Shown: positions 17,168 through 25,946 of the stretch, piece by piece | Layout of the letters: every line of letters starts with the position of its first letter | Position numbering within the stretch: position 1 is the first letter of the stretch | The notes under the pieces: generated by a model | Databases searched by the model: none | What the model was told of the DNA's origin: nothing | Seen by the model: the letters and a program-made list of their open reading frames with translations, nothing else | Translations under genes and position numbers: made by a program | DNA from: an uncultured Clostridia bacterium | GTDB taxonomy: Bacteria; Bacillota; Clostridia; Christensenellales; Aristaeellaceae | Reading direction: 5' to 3' | NCBI GenBank assembly: GCA_946414315.1 | Contig: CAMKNZ010000014.1 | Coordinates: 1 to 56,086 of the forward strand | DNA: 56,086 nucleotides

Positions 17168-18184
17168 TCAGAATCGGATGATTTTCCTGCCGAACTTATA
17201 GCTGCCCACCGTCAGGCCCCTGCCCAGCGGGCCGGGAATCATCGTAACCCCGCCGGCAAAGGTGTGGCCCAGTTTCCGGTACAGTTTTTCGTCATAGGAC
17301 CGGATCGCCTGTTTCAGCTCCGCGTTCTTTTTCCGGCCGTCCTCCCCGCTCAGGTACTGCAGGGCGGACGTAGTATACAGCTGGCCCGAGGCATTGCTGA
17401 TCATATAGTTCCGCAGCTTTTTCGGCAGCGCCGCCAGCTCGTCCCAGGTATAGCTGGTGATCATCTCCTGCGCGATGCGGGTCACCTGGTCCAGCCGGCG
17501 GATGATTACGCTGTCGTTCACGGACTGGTCCGCCCGCCCGATATAGTATCCATACAGCGGCCTGTCCAGGTAGAGGATCTTCTTCACATAGGGCAGCGGC
17601 TGGTAGATATACAGGTTATCCTCGTAGAAGGTGTGCTTTGGCAGTGTCAGGTTCATCTCCCGGAGCATGCCGGTGCGGTAGGCCATGGCGTGGATCATGA
17701 ACTGCTTCCACGGCGGAAACGCCCGGCAGTTTTCCCAGGTATTCACCCGGTCCGGGTTGAACACGTTCCGGTAGCTGACGGAGAAACAGGCTTTCTTCTC
17801 TTCCCGGTCGTATACATAGTCGTTCACGATCAGGTCAACCTGGTCTTCAGGGGCTGTATGCGCCTTCAAGCGTTTCAGCAGTTCCTTCAGGGATTCCGGA
17901 TCCAGCCGGTCGTCCGAGTCCACGCTCTTGAAATACAGTCCCTCCGCGTTGCGGATTCCCTGGTTCAGCCCTTCCCCATGACCGCCGTTCTCCTGGTGGA
18001 TCACCCGGACGATCCCCGGATATTCCGCTGCCCAGCGGTCCGCGATCCGGCCGGTTTCGTCCGTGGATCCGTCATCCACGATAATCACGTCCAGTTCGTC
18101 GCCCCCGGCGACTACGCTCTTCAGGCACCGTTCCATATAGGCCGCCGCGTTATAGCACGGGATCGTGACAGTCAGTAGTTTCAT
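17168..18184 (-). CDS. Family 2 glycosyltransferase
   Basis: 338 residues from ATG 18184 (GAGGAAGGAAG SD, 6 nt upstream). The N-terminal GT-A domain reads MKLLTVTIPCYNAAAYMERCL, then IIVDDGSTDET (nucleotide-sugar binding), ENGGHGEGLNQGIRNA and VDSDDRLD (DXD). There are no membrane helices; the C-terminal ~120 residues are basic and end in FGRKIIRF, compatible with peripheral membrane attachment. It probably adds a sugar to a lipid-linked or wall glycan. It is transcribed divergently from a flippase-like membrane protein, which suggests a shared glycolipid pathway, though this is inference. Confidence 0.85.
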   Translation of the reverse strand: MKLLTVTIPCYNAAAYMERCLKSVVAGGDELDVIIVDDGSTDETGRIADRWAAEYPGIVRVIHQENGGHGEGLNQGIRNAEGLYFKSVDSDDRLDPESLKELLKRLKAHTAPEDQVDLIVNDYVYDREEKKACFSVSYRNVFNPDRVNTWENCRAFPPWKQFMIHAMAYRTGMLREMNLTLPKHTFYEDNLYIYQPLPYVKKILYLDRPLYGYYIGRADQSVNDSVIIRRLDQVTRIAQEMITSYTWDELAALPKKLRNYMISNASGQLYTTSALQYLSGEDGRKKNAELKQAIRSYDEKLYRKLGHTFAGGVTMIPGPLGRGLTVGSYKFGRKIIRF

Positions 18185-18216
18185 CAGGCGCTTCCTTCCT
18201 CGTTTTTTCGCTGCCC

Positions 18217-18222
18217 ATTTTA
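18217..18222 (-). promoter_or_regulatory. Extended -10 element for the GT2 gene
   Basis: Minus strand TGG-TAAAAT (an extended -10) lies 33 nt before the GT2 start. No good -35 box is seen, which extended -10 promoters tolerate. Confidence 0.35.
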
Positions 18223-18328
18223 CCACATTTGGGGCCTGGTAGACCAGAGCGACGGTTAATTTGGACCAAAAAGCAGAAAAAAGAATAAAACGGTTCAAAA
18301 GAGCCGTCCCCCTGGTCCGCTCATCAAC

Positions 18329-18357
18329 TGGACAGATACGGCAAAACAGGATAAGAT
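18329..18357 (+). promoter_or_regulatory. Promoter of the flippase-like membrane protein gene
   Basis: -35 TGGACA (18329-18334; five of six consensus bases), 17-bp spacer, -10 TAAGAT (18352-18357), 36 nt before the ATG at 18393. Confidence 0.45.
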
Positions 18358-18392
18358 ATTCGGGTGTCAAAGAGAGGGGTGAGGACGGAAGC

Positions 18393-19457
18393 ATGAGCCC
18401 GAAAATGAAAAAAGCGCTGAGCGCGCTTTTCATCGTGCTGTCCGTCGCAGCCGTTTTCTGCATTGCCTTCGGCAACACAGAACTGACCGACGCCTGGGAA
18501 GCGCTCCGCCACCTGGATCCCGGCTGGCTGGTCGGCCTGGTCGGCTGCTGGGCCGCTTTCCTCTTTTTTGACGTCCTCGCCACCTGGTACTGCCTTCGCA
18601 GGCAGGGTTTTCCCCTCAGCCTCTTTCGGGTGCTGATCATCAATATCATCGGCCTGTATTACAGCAATATCACCCCGGGTGCCAGCGGCGGCCAGCCCAT
18701 GCAGGTCAATTACATGCGCAAGGCCGGCGTTCCGGTGGGCAACGGCACCACCGCCGTCACCATCCGCCTGATCGCCAACCAGTTCATGGTCTGCCTGCTG
18801 AGCCTGCTGTTCCTGGTGTTCAACCGGTCTTTTGTCTACACCCAGCTGGAAGGCGCCATCTGGTTCGTCCGCGTCGGCTGGCTGATCAATTTCGCCGTGG
18901 TGCCCCTGGTGCTGATGGCCGCCTTCTGCCCGAAGCTGATCCGGAAGCTTGCCGGCGGGCTCATCGGCCTGCTCGCCCGTCTCCGGCTGGTAAAGGACCG
19001 GGATGCCTTCATGGAAAAGGTAAACGGCGTGCTGGATACCTATTACACCGCCATCCACGACCTGCTCCGCTCCCCGGCCCAGATCCTGCTCCAGTGCCTG
19101 CTCAGCGGGCTGAGCATGCTGGCCCTGACCGGTGCCGTCGTCTTTGCCTATTATGCTTTCGGCATGTCGGGCACACCCTGGTACCAGGTGCTGACCCTGA
19201 GCCTCCTGCTCTTTGTCAGCGCCAGCTATACCCCGCTCCCCGGCGCCAGCGGCGCCCAGGAGGGCGGTTTCCTCTATTATTTCCGCAACATCTTTACCGG
19301 CGGCACCGTCGGCCTGGCGCTGCTGGCCTGGCGGTTCTTCACCTATTACATTGCCCTGTTCGTCGGCGTCCTGACCCTGTTGCTGGAAAAGCTTACCCGC
19401 AAACGGTCAGGTGAATCTGCACCGACGGATAATCCCCCAGGAACTGAGGCAGGCTGA
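18393..19457 (+). CDS. LPG-synthase transmembrane (UPF0104/AglD-like, flippase-like) protein
   Basis: 354 residues and about eight membrane helices. Family signatures are ITPGASGGQPMQVNYMRKAGVP (residues ~94-115) and TPLPGASGAQEGGF (~285-298), the two conserved loops of the LPG_synthase_TM family. The C-terminal lysyl-transfer domain of MprF is absent, so this is the stand-alone form thought to move or position lipid-linked substrates. Start: ATG 18393 with GAGGACGGAAG just upstream. Its last ~21 codons run antisense into the conserved end of the GH36 gene, so its C-terminal tail (RSGESAPTDNPPGTEAG) is unlikely to be functionally conserved. Confidence 0.8.
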   Translation: MSPKMKKALSALFIVLSVAAVFCIAFGNTELTDAWEALRHLDPGWLVGLVGCWAAFLFFDVLATWYCLRRQGFPLSLFRVLIINIIGLYYSNITPGASGGQPMQVNYMRKAGVPVGNGTTAVTIRLIANQFMVCLLSLLFLVFNRSFVYTQLEGAIWFVRVGWLINFAVVPLVLMAAFCPKLIRKLAGGLIGLLARLRLVKDRDAFMEKVNGVLDTYYTAIHDLLRSPAQILLQCLLSGLSMLALTGAVVFAYYAFGMSGTPWYQVLTLSLLLFVSASYTPLPGASGAQEGGFLYYFRNIFTGGTVGLALLAWRFFTYYIALFVGVLTLLLEKLTRKRSGESAPTDNPPGTEAG

Positions 19458-21579
19458 TCCCGCCCTGCGTCAACGCGGCCCCGGTCAGTCGCTCGCCAGT
19501 GTCCTCCCGAAGATAGGTTTTCTCCGGATCCAGTCCCTGCAGCCGGACAAACGGGAACGGTGCGTTCGCGCGCACATGGGTCGCCACGACGCTGACCAGC
19601 GCTTCTCCCTTGTCCGGGGAAACGAACATCCAGGCCGTATAGTCTTTTTCTCCTTCATCCAGCCGGTAATAATCACCCTGTTCGATCAGGTCCTCATAGC
19701 GGTGGAAGACAGCAATCTGCTCCTTCACCGCTTTCTTTTCGTCCTCCGTCAGTTTCGCCGGATCCAGTTCATATCCGAACGTCCCCGCCTGGGCGACGAC
19801 CCCGCGGGTCGCAAACGGAACGGTCCTTCCCGTCTGGTGGTTCGGGCAGGCGGAAACATGGGCGCCCATCGTGCAGATCGGGTAGCCATAGCTGGTCCCC
19901 TTCTGGATCTCCAGCCGCTCCACCGCGTCCGTGTCATCGGAACACCAGATCTGCGGACAGTAATACAGCATGCCTGCGTCAAAGCGTCCTCCGCCGCCGG
20001 AGCAGCCCTCGATCATCACGTCCGGGAAGGCTTCCGTCAGCCTTTCCAGCAGGCGGTAGGTCCCCAGCATGAACCGGTGGGCGGTCTCCCCCTGCCGGTC
20101 CGCCGGCAGGGCACGGGAATATACGTTCGCAACGCTCCGGTTGAAATCCCATTTCACATATTCGATCTGCGCGTCCTTCAGAACTGCAGAGATGCTGTCA
20201 AACAGATAGTCCTGCACCTCTTCCCGGCCCATGTCCAGCACCAGCTGGTGACGGGCGACCATGGGATCCCGCCCCGGGTCTGTCAGTGCCCAGTCGGGAT
20301 GTGCCCGGTACAGGTCCGAATCCAGGCTGACCATCTCCGGCTCAAACCACAGGCCGAATTTCAGGCCTTCGGCATGGATCTTTTCCGACAGCTCTTTCAG
20401 GCTGCATCCGAGCTTTTGCTCGTTGCAGGTCCAGTCGCCAAGGCTGTTGGTATCGTCATTCCGCTTTCCGAACCAGCCGTCGTCCAGCACCAGCATCTCC
20501 ATGCCCAGCGCCGCCGCGCTCCGCGCCAGCTTCAGCAGTTTTTCCGCGTTGAAATCAAAATAGCAGGCTTCCCAGCTGTTCACCAGCACCGGCTTTTTCA
20601 TGCCCCGCCACCGGGCCGGGATTACCTCGTCCCGGATCAGCCGGTGATAGTTCCGGCTCAGGGCGTTCAGGCCCTCCGCGCTGAAGGAAAGGATCGCCTC
20701 CGGGGTCCGGAAGCTTTCGCCCGGCGCCAGTTTCCACCGGAAACCTTCCGGATGAATTCCGCAGACCACCCGTATGCTTCCGACTTGGTCCGCGCTGACT
20801 TCCTCCAGGTGATTCCCGGAATACATCAGCATCACACCGGCGCAGTCTCCCTGGCGCTCTGTCGTTTCCGGATCGCACAGGATGATAAACGGATTGCTCT
20901 GGTGGCTGGTCATGCCCCGGCGTGATTCAAAGGCAAGCCGTCCGCCCGAGGGGATCTCAACCCGCTCCGGATTCCGTTCCGCGGCCCACCGGCCGTGGAA
21001 ATGCATCACCTGCTTCCGCCCGTAGGGAAGATCCGCGCACATCGAAGCAGCCTTGGTCAGGGTGACCGCTTTCCCGCCCCGGTTTTCAATCCGGACGCTG
21101 CGGACGATCACATCACAGGCCTCAAACAGCCAGTAACTGAGGTGCGCGGCCAGCCCGCTCACTTTATCTTCCAGGACGATCTCCAGGCCTTCGGTCTCCG
21201 CGTTTCCGCGTACGCCGGGCAGGCCTTCCGGCTTCTCTTTGCCCTTCAGCACCCGGTATCCGCTGTAACGCCAGTCCACGCTCAAGCTGCCGTCCGCACC
21301 CTCCCCCTCCACGGAAGAAGAACGGAAATCGCCTACACCGCTGCCGCTGTATTCCTGGGGCAGCGTGTCCAGAGAATAATCCAGCCGGTCCTGCGCTTCA
21401 TACGGATTGCCGCAGAATCCCCGGTTCATCGTACGGATCCGGTAGCTCATGTCCGCATCCGTCCGCGGTCCATACCATACGTGCAGCAGCACGCCGATTT
21501 CGTCTGCTTTGATCTGATACATCGTATGTGCTGTCTCCAGGGAGAAAAGCCTGCCCTTTTCATCAATCCGAATGCTCAC
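19393..21579 (-). CDS. Alpha-galactosidase, glycoside hydrolase family 36
   Basis: 728 residues from GTG 21579. The GTG is chosen because GAGG lies 5 nt before it and MSIRIDEKGRLFSLET is the usual GH36 N-terminus, while the ATG at 21612 has no clear SD. An N-terminal beta-sandwich (~1-330) precedes the (beta/alpha)8 barrel with LVLDDGWFGKRNDD, LWFEPEMVS and YVKWDFNRS (nucleophile Asp478 in this numbering), then GCSGGGGRFD and WCSDDTDA (acid/base Asp548). The C-terminal sandwich ends in LGDYPSVQIHL, the family's normal end. No signal peptide: it acts on imported galactosides such as melibiose or raffinose. The last 65 nt overlap the convergent membrane-protein gene. Confidence 0.95.
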   Translation of the reverse strand: MSIRIDEKGRLFSLETAHTMYQIKADEIGVLLHVWYGPRTDADMSYRIRTMNRGFCGNPYEAQDRLDYSLDTLPQEYSGSGVGDFRSSSVEGEGADGSLSVDWRYSGYRVLKGKEKPEGLPGVRGNAETEGLEIVLEDKVSGLAAHLSYWLFEACDVIVRSVRIENRGGKAVTLTKAASMCADLPYGRKQVMHFHGRWAAERNPERVEIPSGGRLAFESRRGMTSHQSNPFIILCDPETTERQGDCAGVMLMYSGNHLEEVSADQVGSIRVVCGIHPEGFRWKLAPGESFRTPEAILSFSAEGLNALSRNYHRLIRDEVIPARWRGMKKPVLVNSWEACYFDFNAEKLLKLARSAAALGMEMLVLDDGWFGKRNDDTNSLGDWTCNEQKLGCSLKELSEKIHAEGLKFGLWFEPEMVSLDSDLYRAHPDWALTDPGRDPMVARHQLVLDMGREEVQDYLFDSISAVLKDAQIEYVKWDFNRSVANVYSRALPADRQGETAHRFMLGTYRLLERLTEAFPDVMIEGCSGGGGRFDAGMLYYCPQIWCSDDTDAVERLEIQKGTSYGYPICTMGAHVSACPNHQTGRTVPFATRGVVAQAGTFGYELDPAKLTEDEKKAVKEQIAVFHRYEDLIEQGDYYRLDEGEKDYTAWMFVSPDKGEALVSVVATHVRANAPFPFVRLQGLDPEKTYLREDTGERLTGAALTQGGISLPQFLGDYPSVQIHLTVCG

Positions 21580-21704
21580 AGAATCCTCTTTCCGGGCGCC
21601 GGCGCCCCTCATCGCTTTTCATTCTGAATGCCGGCATAAAAGTATCACGACGGGTTTTATCTGTCAATTCGGCATATTATGTGTTTTTGAATTTCTGCCG
21701 ACTC

Positions 21705-21748
21705 AAAACCAAAAGAATTACCACCCGTTAAGGGTGGTAATCTTTTGG
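21705..21748 (-). terminator. Terminator of the tRNA-Arg gene
   Basis: A long stem, CCAAAAGATTACCACCC with GGGTGGTAATTCTTTTGG (one extra T), 5-nt loop, followed by TTTT on the minus strand. It begins within the encoded CCA end. Confidence 0.85.
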
Positions 21749-21822
21749 TGAGCCCGGCGGGATTCGAACCCACGACCTTTTGATTCGTAGTCAAACACTC
21801 TATCCAGCTGAGCTACGAGCCC
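21746..21822 (-). tRNA. tRNA-Arg (anticodon ACG)
   Basis: 77 nt including an encoded CCA. The acceptor pairs GGGCTCG with CGGGCTC, the D-arm is AGCTCAGCTGGATAGAGT, the anticodon stem TTTGA/TCAAA encloses CTACGAA (anticodon ACG, read as ICG after deamination), and the T-arm carries GGGTTCGAATCCC. It decodes CGU/CGC/CGA. Standing alone with its own promoter and terminator. Confidence 0.97.
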
Positions 21823-21847
21823 ACATGCTGTCCGTGACAGCTCAACA

Positions 21848-21876
21848 ATAATAGCACAACGGATAATACCTGTCAA
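21848..21876 (-). promoter_or_regulatory. Promoter of tRNA-Arg
   Basis: Minus strand: perfect -35 TTGACA (21871-21876), 17-bp spacer, -10 TATTAT (21848-21853) preceded by TGC. The -10 is 25 nt before the mature 5' end. Confidence 0.88.
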
Positions 21877-21924
21877 TCATTTTTGTGTTATCAATCATGA
21901 ACCGTTGAAAAACAGGCAATTTTC

Positions 21925-21953
21925 TTGTCACCCACCCTCGTTTCAGCTATAAT
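21925..21953 (+). promoter_or_regulatory. Promoter of the GH13 gene
   Basis: -35 TTGTCA (21925-21930), 17-bp spacer, perfect -10 TATAAT (21948-21953). The leader is about 28 nt and contains AGGAGG at 21975-21980. No cre-like or other operator is evident around it. The 408-nt stretch 21580-21987 is otherwise filled by the tRNA gene, its terminator and the two divergent promoters. Confidence 0.88.
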
Positions 21954-21987
21954 ATTTCCATTGATTTAATCCTCAGGAGGTCCTTCC

Positions 21988-24078
21988 ATGGCAGTCAGTC
22001 AAACCGTCCTCTCCGCCGTCTTCAGCGACGAGTCCCCGCACTACCGCTTTCCTTCCGAGCCGGACAGCGGCGACACGGTCCGTATCCGCCTGCGGGTGGC
22101 GAAAGACAGCGCGGAGCGCGTCATACTGCTTTTTGAATCCCTGACCGTCGGAACCATGATGGTCAAGGTAAAGAGCGACGACTTCTTCGACTGGTATGAA
22201 GCCGGCATCATCTGCAGCGAGAGCGAAGTCATCTACCGCTTTCTGATCGAATGCCCGGACGGGACAAAAATTGCCTTTGACAAGAGCGGCGTCCGTGCCG
22301 ACGAGCACCGTACGCCCGATTTCAATCCCGCCTACGCCTTCCGCTTCATTCCCGGCTTCCATGTGCCGGACTGGGCCAAGGGCGCCGTTCAGTACCAGAT
22401 CTTCACAGACCGCTTCTGCAACGGCGATCCGTCCAACGACGTAGTGGATAATGAATATTATTACACCGTCGGCCATTCAAAGCACATTGCCGACTGGGAC
22501 GCAGTCCCTACGGATACCGACATCCGCGCCTTCTACGGCGGCGACCTGCAGGGCATCCTGGACAAACTGGATTATCTGCAGGACCTGGGGATCGAAGTCC
22601 TCTATCTCAACCCGATCTTCGTTTCCCCTTCCAGCCATAAATACGACTGCCAGGATTATGAGCATATCGATCCCCATTTCGGTGTTATTACCGACGATAT
22701 GGATCATGTGATGCAGGCCTGGGAAAAGCATAACGGCTACGCGCCGAAGTATATCCGCCGCGTCACCAGCATGGAAAACCTGGAAAAGAGCGACGCGCTT
22801 TTCGCCACGCTCTGCCAGGAACTCCACCGCCGCGGCATGCGCATCATCCTGGATGGCGTATTCAATCACTGCGGTTCCTTCAACAAGTGGATGGACCATG
22901 AGGGGATCTATCTGGGCAAGGCCGGCTTCCAGCCCGGCGCCTTCCAGAGCATCCACAGCCCCTACCGCTCCTATTTCCGCTTCAACGATTCAAGCAACGG
23001 CCGCAGCCCGATGTATGAAGGCTGGTGGGGCTATTCCACCCTGCCCAAGCTGAATTATGAGGATTCCCCGGAACTGTGCGAGGAAATCTTGAAGATTGCC
23101 GAAAAATGGCTTTCCCCGCCTTACAGCATCGACGGCTGGCGCCTGGACGTGGCGGCGGACCTGGGCCACAGTTCCGAGTTCAACCACCGTTTCTGGGCCA
23201 CCTTCCGCCAGCGGGTCAAAGCAGTCAACCCGGACGCGCTGATCGTCGCGGAGCACTACGGTGATCCCTCCGCCTGGCTGAACGGGCGTGAATGGGATTC
23301 CATCATGAACTACGACGCCTTCATGGAGCCAGTAACCTGGTTCCTCACAGGCATGGAGAAGCATTCCGATTCCTACCGGGACGATCTGTATCAGAACGGC
23401 GCGGCCTTCTTCGGTATCATGATGGACAAGATGGCGCGCTTCAAGTATCCTTCCCTCATGTGCGCCATGAATGAGCTGTCCAACCATGATCACTCCCGTT
23501 TCCTGACCCGTACCAACCGGATGATCGGCCGGATCACGACCCTCGGCCCCGGCGCTGCCGGCGCCGGCATCAACAAAGGCGTTTTCCGGGAAGCCGTCAC
23601 CATCCAGATGTCCTGGCCGGGCGCCCCCACCGTCTATTACGCCGACGAGGCGGGCCAGGTGGGCTGGACGGATCCGGATGACCGCCGGACCTATCCCTGG
23701 GGCCAAGAAGACCAGAGCCTGATCAGCCTGCACCGGGACCTGATCCGCCTGCGCCGGGATCTGCCCGTGCTCAAGGACGGCTCCCTGAAGCAGCTGCTGG
23801 CGGAATACGGCCGGATTGCTTATGCCCGCTTTGACGACGACACGCGCTGCATCGTCGCCGTAAACAATACCGCCGGATGGACGGATTTCCGTCTCTTTGC
23901 CCGGGATGCCGGTGCCCTGGAAGGCGAAACCTTCTTCCGCCGCGTCCAGACCTCGGAAGAGGGGCATGAAACAGTGCCAGACGAGCTCTGCAAGGTGTCT
24001 GAAGGCTTCCTCGCCTTCGATCTCCCGCCCTTCTCCTCCGTCATCCTCAGCAATGCACCCGGTGCTTTAGCGAACTAA
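21988..24078 (+). CDS. GH13 alpha-glucan hydrolase (neopullulanase/cyclomaltodextrinase-like)
   Basis: 696 residues, no signal peptide, so cytoplasmic. An N-terminal beta domain (~1-125, CBM34-like position) precedes the barrel, which opens with VQYQIFTDRFCNGD. The four conserved GH13 regions are visible: LDGVFNH (289-294), GWRLDVAAD with nucleophile Asp387, VAEHYG with acid/base Glu422, and NHDH with Asp501. The DRFCNGD and SSHKYDCQDY features and the large insert between regions (~240-270) fit the subgroup degrading cyclodextrins, pullulan or maltodextrins. The C-terminal beta domain ends at about residue 690. SD AGGAGG lies 7 nt before the ATG. Expected to hydrolyse imported maltodextrins; exact specificity is not decidable here. 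Confidence 0.9.
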   Translation: MAVSQTVLSAVFSDESPHYRFPSEPDSGDTVRIRLRVAKDSAERVILLFESLTVGTMMVKVKSDDFFDWYEAGIICSESEVIYRFLIECPDGTKIAFDKSGVRADEHRTPDFNPAYAFRFIPGFHVPDWAKGAVQYQIFTDRFCNGDPSNDVVDNEYYYTVGHSKHIADWDAVPTDTDIRAFYGGDLQGILDKLDYLQDLGIEVLYLNPIFVSPSSHKYDCQDYEHIDPHFGVITDDMDHVMQAWEKHNGYAPKYIRRVTSMENLEKSDALFATLCQELHRRGMRIILDGVFNHCGSFNKWMDHEGIYLGKAGFQPGAFQSIHSPYRSYFRFNDSSNGRSPMYEGWWGYSTLPKLNYEDSPELCEEILKIAEKWLSPPYSIDGWRLDVAADLGHSSEFNHRFWATFRQRVKAVNPDALIVAEHYGDPSAWLNGREWDSIMNYDAFMEPVTWFLTGMEKHSDSYRDDLYQNGAAFFGIMMDKMARFKYPSLMCAMNELSNHDHSRFLTRTNRMIGRITTLGPGAAGAGINKGVFREAVTIQMSWPGAPTVYYADEAGQVGWTDPDDRRTYPWGQEDQSLISLHRDLIRLRRDLPVLKDGSLKQLLAEYGRIAYARFDDDTRCIVAVNNTAGWTDFRLFARDAGALEGETFFRRVQTSEEGHETVPDELCKVSEGFLAFDLPPFSSVILSNAPGALAN

Positions 24079-24094
24079 AGCGTACAGCGTATTT

Positions 24095-24130
24095 AAAAAA
24101 GGGACAGCTTCGATGCTGTCCCCTTTTTTT
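24095..24130. terminator. Bidirectional terminator between the GH13 gene and the convergent PT-rich gene
   Basis: AAAAAAGGGACAGC / GCTGTCCCCTTTTTTT with loop TTCGAT. Both strands have a T-tract after a GC stem. The minus-strand gene's stop codon touches its right edge. Confidence 0.92.
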
Positions 24131-25860
24131 CACTCTACCTCGTGATCACCGTAATCATATTTGGTGTCCTTAATGAGGTTTCCGTCGTCGTCGTATTGAT
24201 ACCGGTGGCTCACCGCGCCATCCTCCAGCATAATGGCAAACCCGTCCGTATCATAGTATTTCTCATATACAACCCGGTTATATGCGTCAAATTCACGGTA
24301 AACGATCGAGTATCCGGCTTTGCATCGTACCGGGTTCCCGTTCTGGTCAAAATACTTTTCTCGGTTGATGTTGCCCGCCTTGTCATAGGTATATTCAATC
24401 CGGTAATACGTATCATCTCCATAAGGAACTGGGTTATCATTTTCATCTCGCCAGGTCACGGAGATCGTTTTCTTTCCGCTCACAACCCGCAGTCGTGTAA
24501 TGAATCCTTTTTCTCCCTTCACCTTATTGCCGCTGTAGTCATAATAAGTCTCGCGGATTACTGTTTCCTCTTCAGACTCCTCTGTTTGCAATACAGGTGC
24601 CGGTGTTTCAGTTGGTTCCGGCGTATCCGTCGGTTCCGGCGTCGGTGTGTCTGTCGGTACCGGTGTCGGCGTCGGTATCGGCGTTGGCGTTGGTGTGGGA
24701 GTCAGGGTGGGCGTAGGTTCAGCAGTCGGCGTAGGCGTAGGACTGTATGTCGGCGTCAGAAACTCCGTCGGTTCCGGTGTCGGTGTATCCGTCGGTGTTG
24801 GTGTCGGAGTTGGTGTAGGCGCTGGTGTTGGCGTCGGAGTTGGTGTTGGCGTCGAAGTTGGTGTCGGAGTTGGTGTCGGAGTTGGTGTAGGCGCCGGCGT
24901 CGGTGTGGGTGTCGGAGTGTCCGTCGGTGTCGGTGTCGGAGTTGGTGTATGCGTTGATGTTGGCGTCGGAGTTGGTGCTGGTGTAGACGTTGGTGTTGGT
25001 GTAGGCGTTGGTGTTGGCGTCGGAGTTGGTGTGGGCGTCAGCATCGGTGTGTTTTGTTCTTCAGGTATCTTGGTCGCCTTTGGCGTTGGTGTAGGCGTCA
25101 TCAGCGGAATGACTGTCGGAGTCAAAGTCGGTTCAGGAGATGGTGTCGGAGTTGCTGTCGGTTCAGGGGTATCTGTTGGCTCAGGTGTCGGTGTTGGAGT
25201 CGGTGTTGGTGTAGGCGTAGCTGTCGGCGTAGGCGTGGGCGTAGACGTCGGTGTTGGTGTGGGCGTCGGTTCAGGTGTGGCCGTTGGTTCAGGTGTCGGC
25301 GTTGTCCTTGTTTTCGCCGGTTCCATCACCTCTCCCTCCGGTAGTCCCTCAATGCAGGGAACGCCTTCCGGGGTCAGCACTTTAAACAGCAGTGTGTTTT
25401 CCGCATCCTTCGGCTTCACCTTTCGTCCGCTCACATTGGCAAACGTGCCGCCGTCGATCATCTTCTCTTTGTCATAATGGACGGTAATCCGGGAGTATCC
25501 TTCTTCACCGACGGCAATCGTTTTGCCGTCTTCATCGTAGAATGTGATCTTGGTGACCGCTGTCCGTTTGCTGTTGTAGTCGTATTTGATCACGGCGTAT
25601 CCGTCCCGGTTTTTTACCCGGTTCCCTTCCTCGTCAAGGTAACGGATCTTGTTGGGCCATTTGGATCTGCCCTGATACTCCATTTCAAGGATCGCGTATC
25701 CTTCCGGCCCCTCCGTCGGATTTCCCGCTTCGTCGGTAAAGATATACCGGATCGTATTCTGTTGTTTGTTGATCTCAATCTGATAGCCGCTATCTGCGCC
25801 TGCGGTACCCCAGCAGAGCAGAAGCACTGCTGCTGTCATCAACGCAAGAATCCGTTTCAT
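24130..25860 (-). CDS. Exported protein: YD-like repeats split by a long Pro-Thr linker
   Basis: 576 residues from ATG 25860, chosen over 25866 because GGAGG then sits 8 nt upstream. A signal peptide ([22 protein letters not shown]) leads to three or four repeats of the form YxDExGNxVxxxxGYAxIxxxY (~25-155). A Pro-Thr linker (~185-430) is built from TPTP units with occasional EPT, DTP and STP, and a C-terminal block of about four more repeats follows, ending [10 protein letters not shown]. No sorting motif, dockerin or membrane tail is seen. The repeats match those of the 1485-residue protein at 26622-31079, so the two are probably partners or paralogues. The PT linker resembles glycosylated extended spacers of surface proteins. 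Function unknown. Confidence 0.8.
   Translation of the reverse strand: MKRILALMTAAVLLLCWGTAGADSGYQIEINKQQNTIRYIFTDEAGNPTEGPEGYAILEMEYQGRSKWPNKIRYLDEEGNRVKNRDGYAVIKYDYNSKRTAVTKITFYDEDGKTIAVGEEGYSRITVHYDKEKMIDGGTFANVSGRKVKPKDAENTLLFKVLTPEGVPCIEGLPEGEVMEPAKTRTTPTPEPTATPEPTPTPTPTSTPTPTPTATPTPTPTPTPTPEPTDTPEPTATPTPSPEPTLTPTVIPLMTPTPTPKATKIPEEQNTPMLTPTPTPTPTPTPTPTPTSTPAPTPTPTSTHTPTPTPTPTDTPTPTPTPAPTPTPTPTPTPTSTPTPTPTPTPAPTPTPTPTPTDTPTPEPTEFLTPTYSPTPTPTAEPTPTLTPTPTPTPIPTPTPVPTDTPTPEPTDTPEPTETPAPVLQTEESEEETVIRETYYDYSGNKVKGEKGFITRLRVVSGKKTISVTWRDENDNPVPYGDDTYYRIEYTYDKAGNINREKYFDQNGNPVRCKAGYSIVYREFDAYNRVVYEKYYDTDGFAIMLEDGAVSHRYQYDDDGNLIKDTKYDYGDHEVE
24598..25330 (-). repeat. Pro-Thr coding low-complexity tract
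   Basis: Six-base PT-coding units (minus strand ACxCCx) repeated for roughly 700 nt with interspersed Glu, Asp, Ser and Ala codons, broken once by an unrelated segment around 25010-25110 ([20 protein letters not shown]). The third positions vary (GTC, GTT, GTG, GTA on the + strand), so the peptide pattern is kept while the DNA drifts. Likely length-variable between strains. Confidence 0.85.
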
Positions 25861-25893
25861 TTGCATAGCCTCCGGCCGGTACTCTGTTTACCG

Positions 25894-25925
25894 AAAAAAT
25901 CCCCGAACCTCTTCGATTCGGGGAT
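25894..25925 (-). terminator. Terminator of the 177-residue exported protein gene
   Basis: ATCCCCGAA / TTCGGGGAT, 9-bp perfect stem with 9-nt loop, followed on the minus strand by TTTTTT. It lies between this gene and the PT-rich gene, for which I see no clear separate promoter, so read-through may matter. Confidence 0.78.
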
Positions 25926-25946
25926 ATGATAATTTTTTTCTGCTGC

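Noticed and set aside
21580-21987. Riboswitch or leader peptide between the GH36 and GH13 genes
   Set aside because: The space is fully explained by tRNA-Arg, its terminator and two divergent promoters; the GH13 leader is only about 28 nt.
24598-25330. CRISPR-like short tandem repeats
   Set aside because: There are no spacer/repeat alternation, no palindromic repeats and no cas genes; the units are six-base codon pairs in frame.
24647-25477. Plus-strand Gly-Val repeat open frame over the PT tract
   Set aside because: It is simply the complement of the Pro-Thr codons. The minus-strand frame has the signal peptide, SD and homologous flanking repeats.
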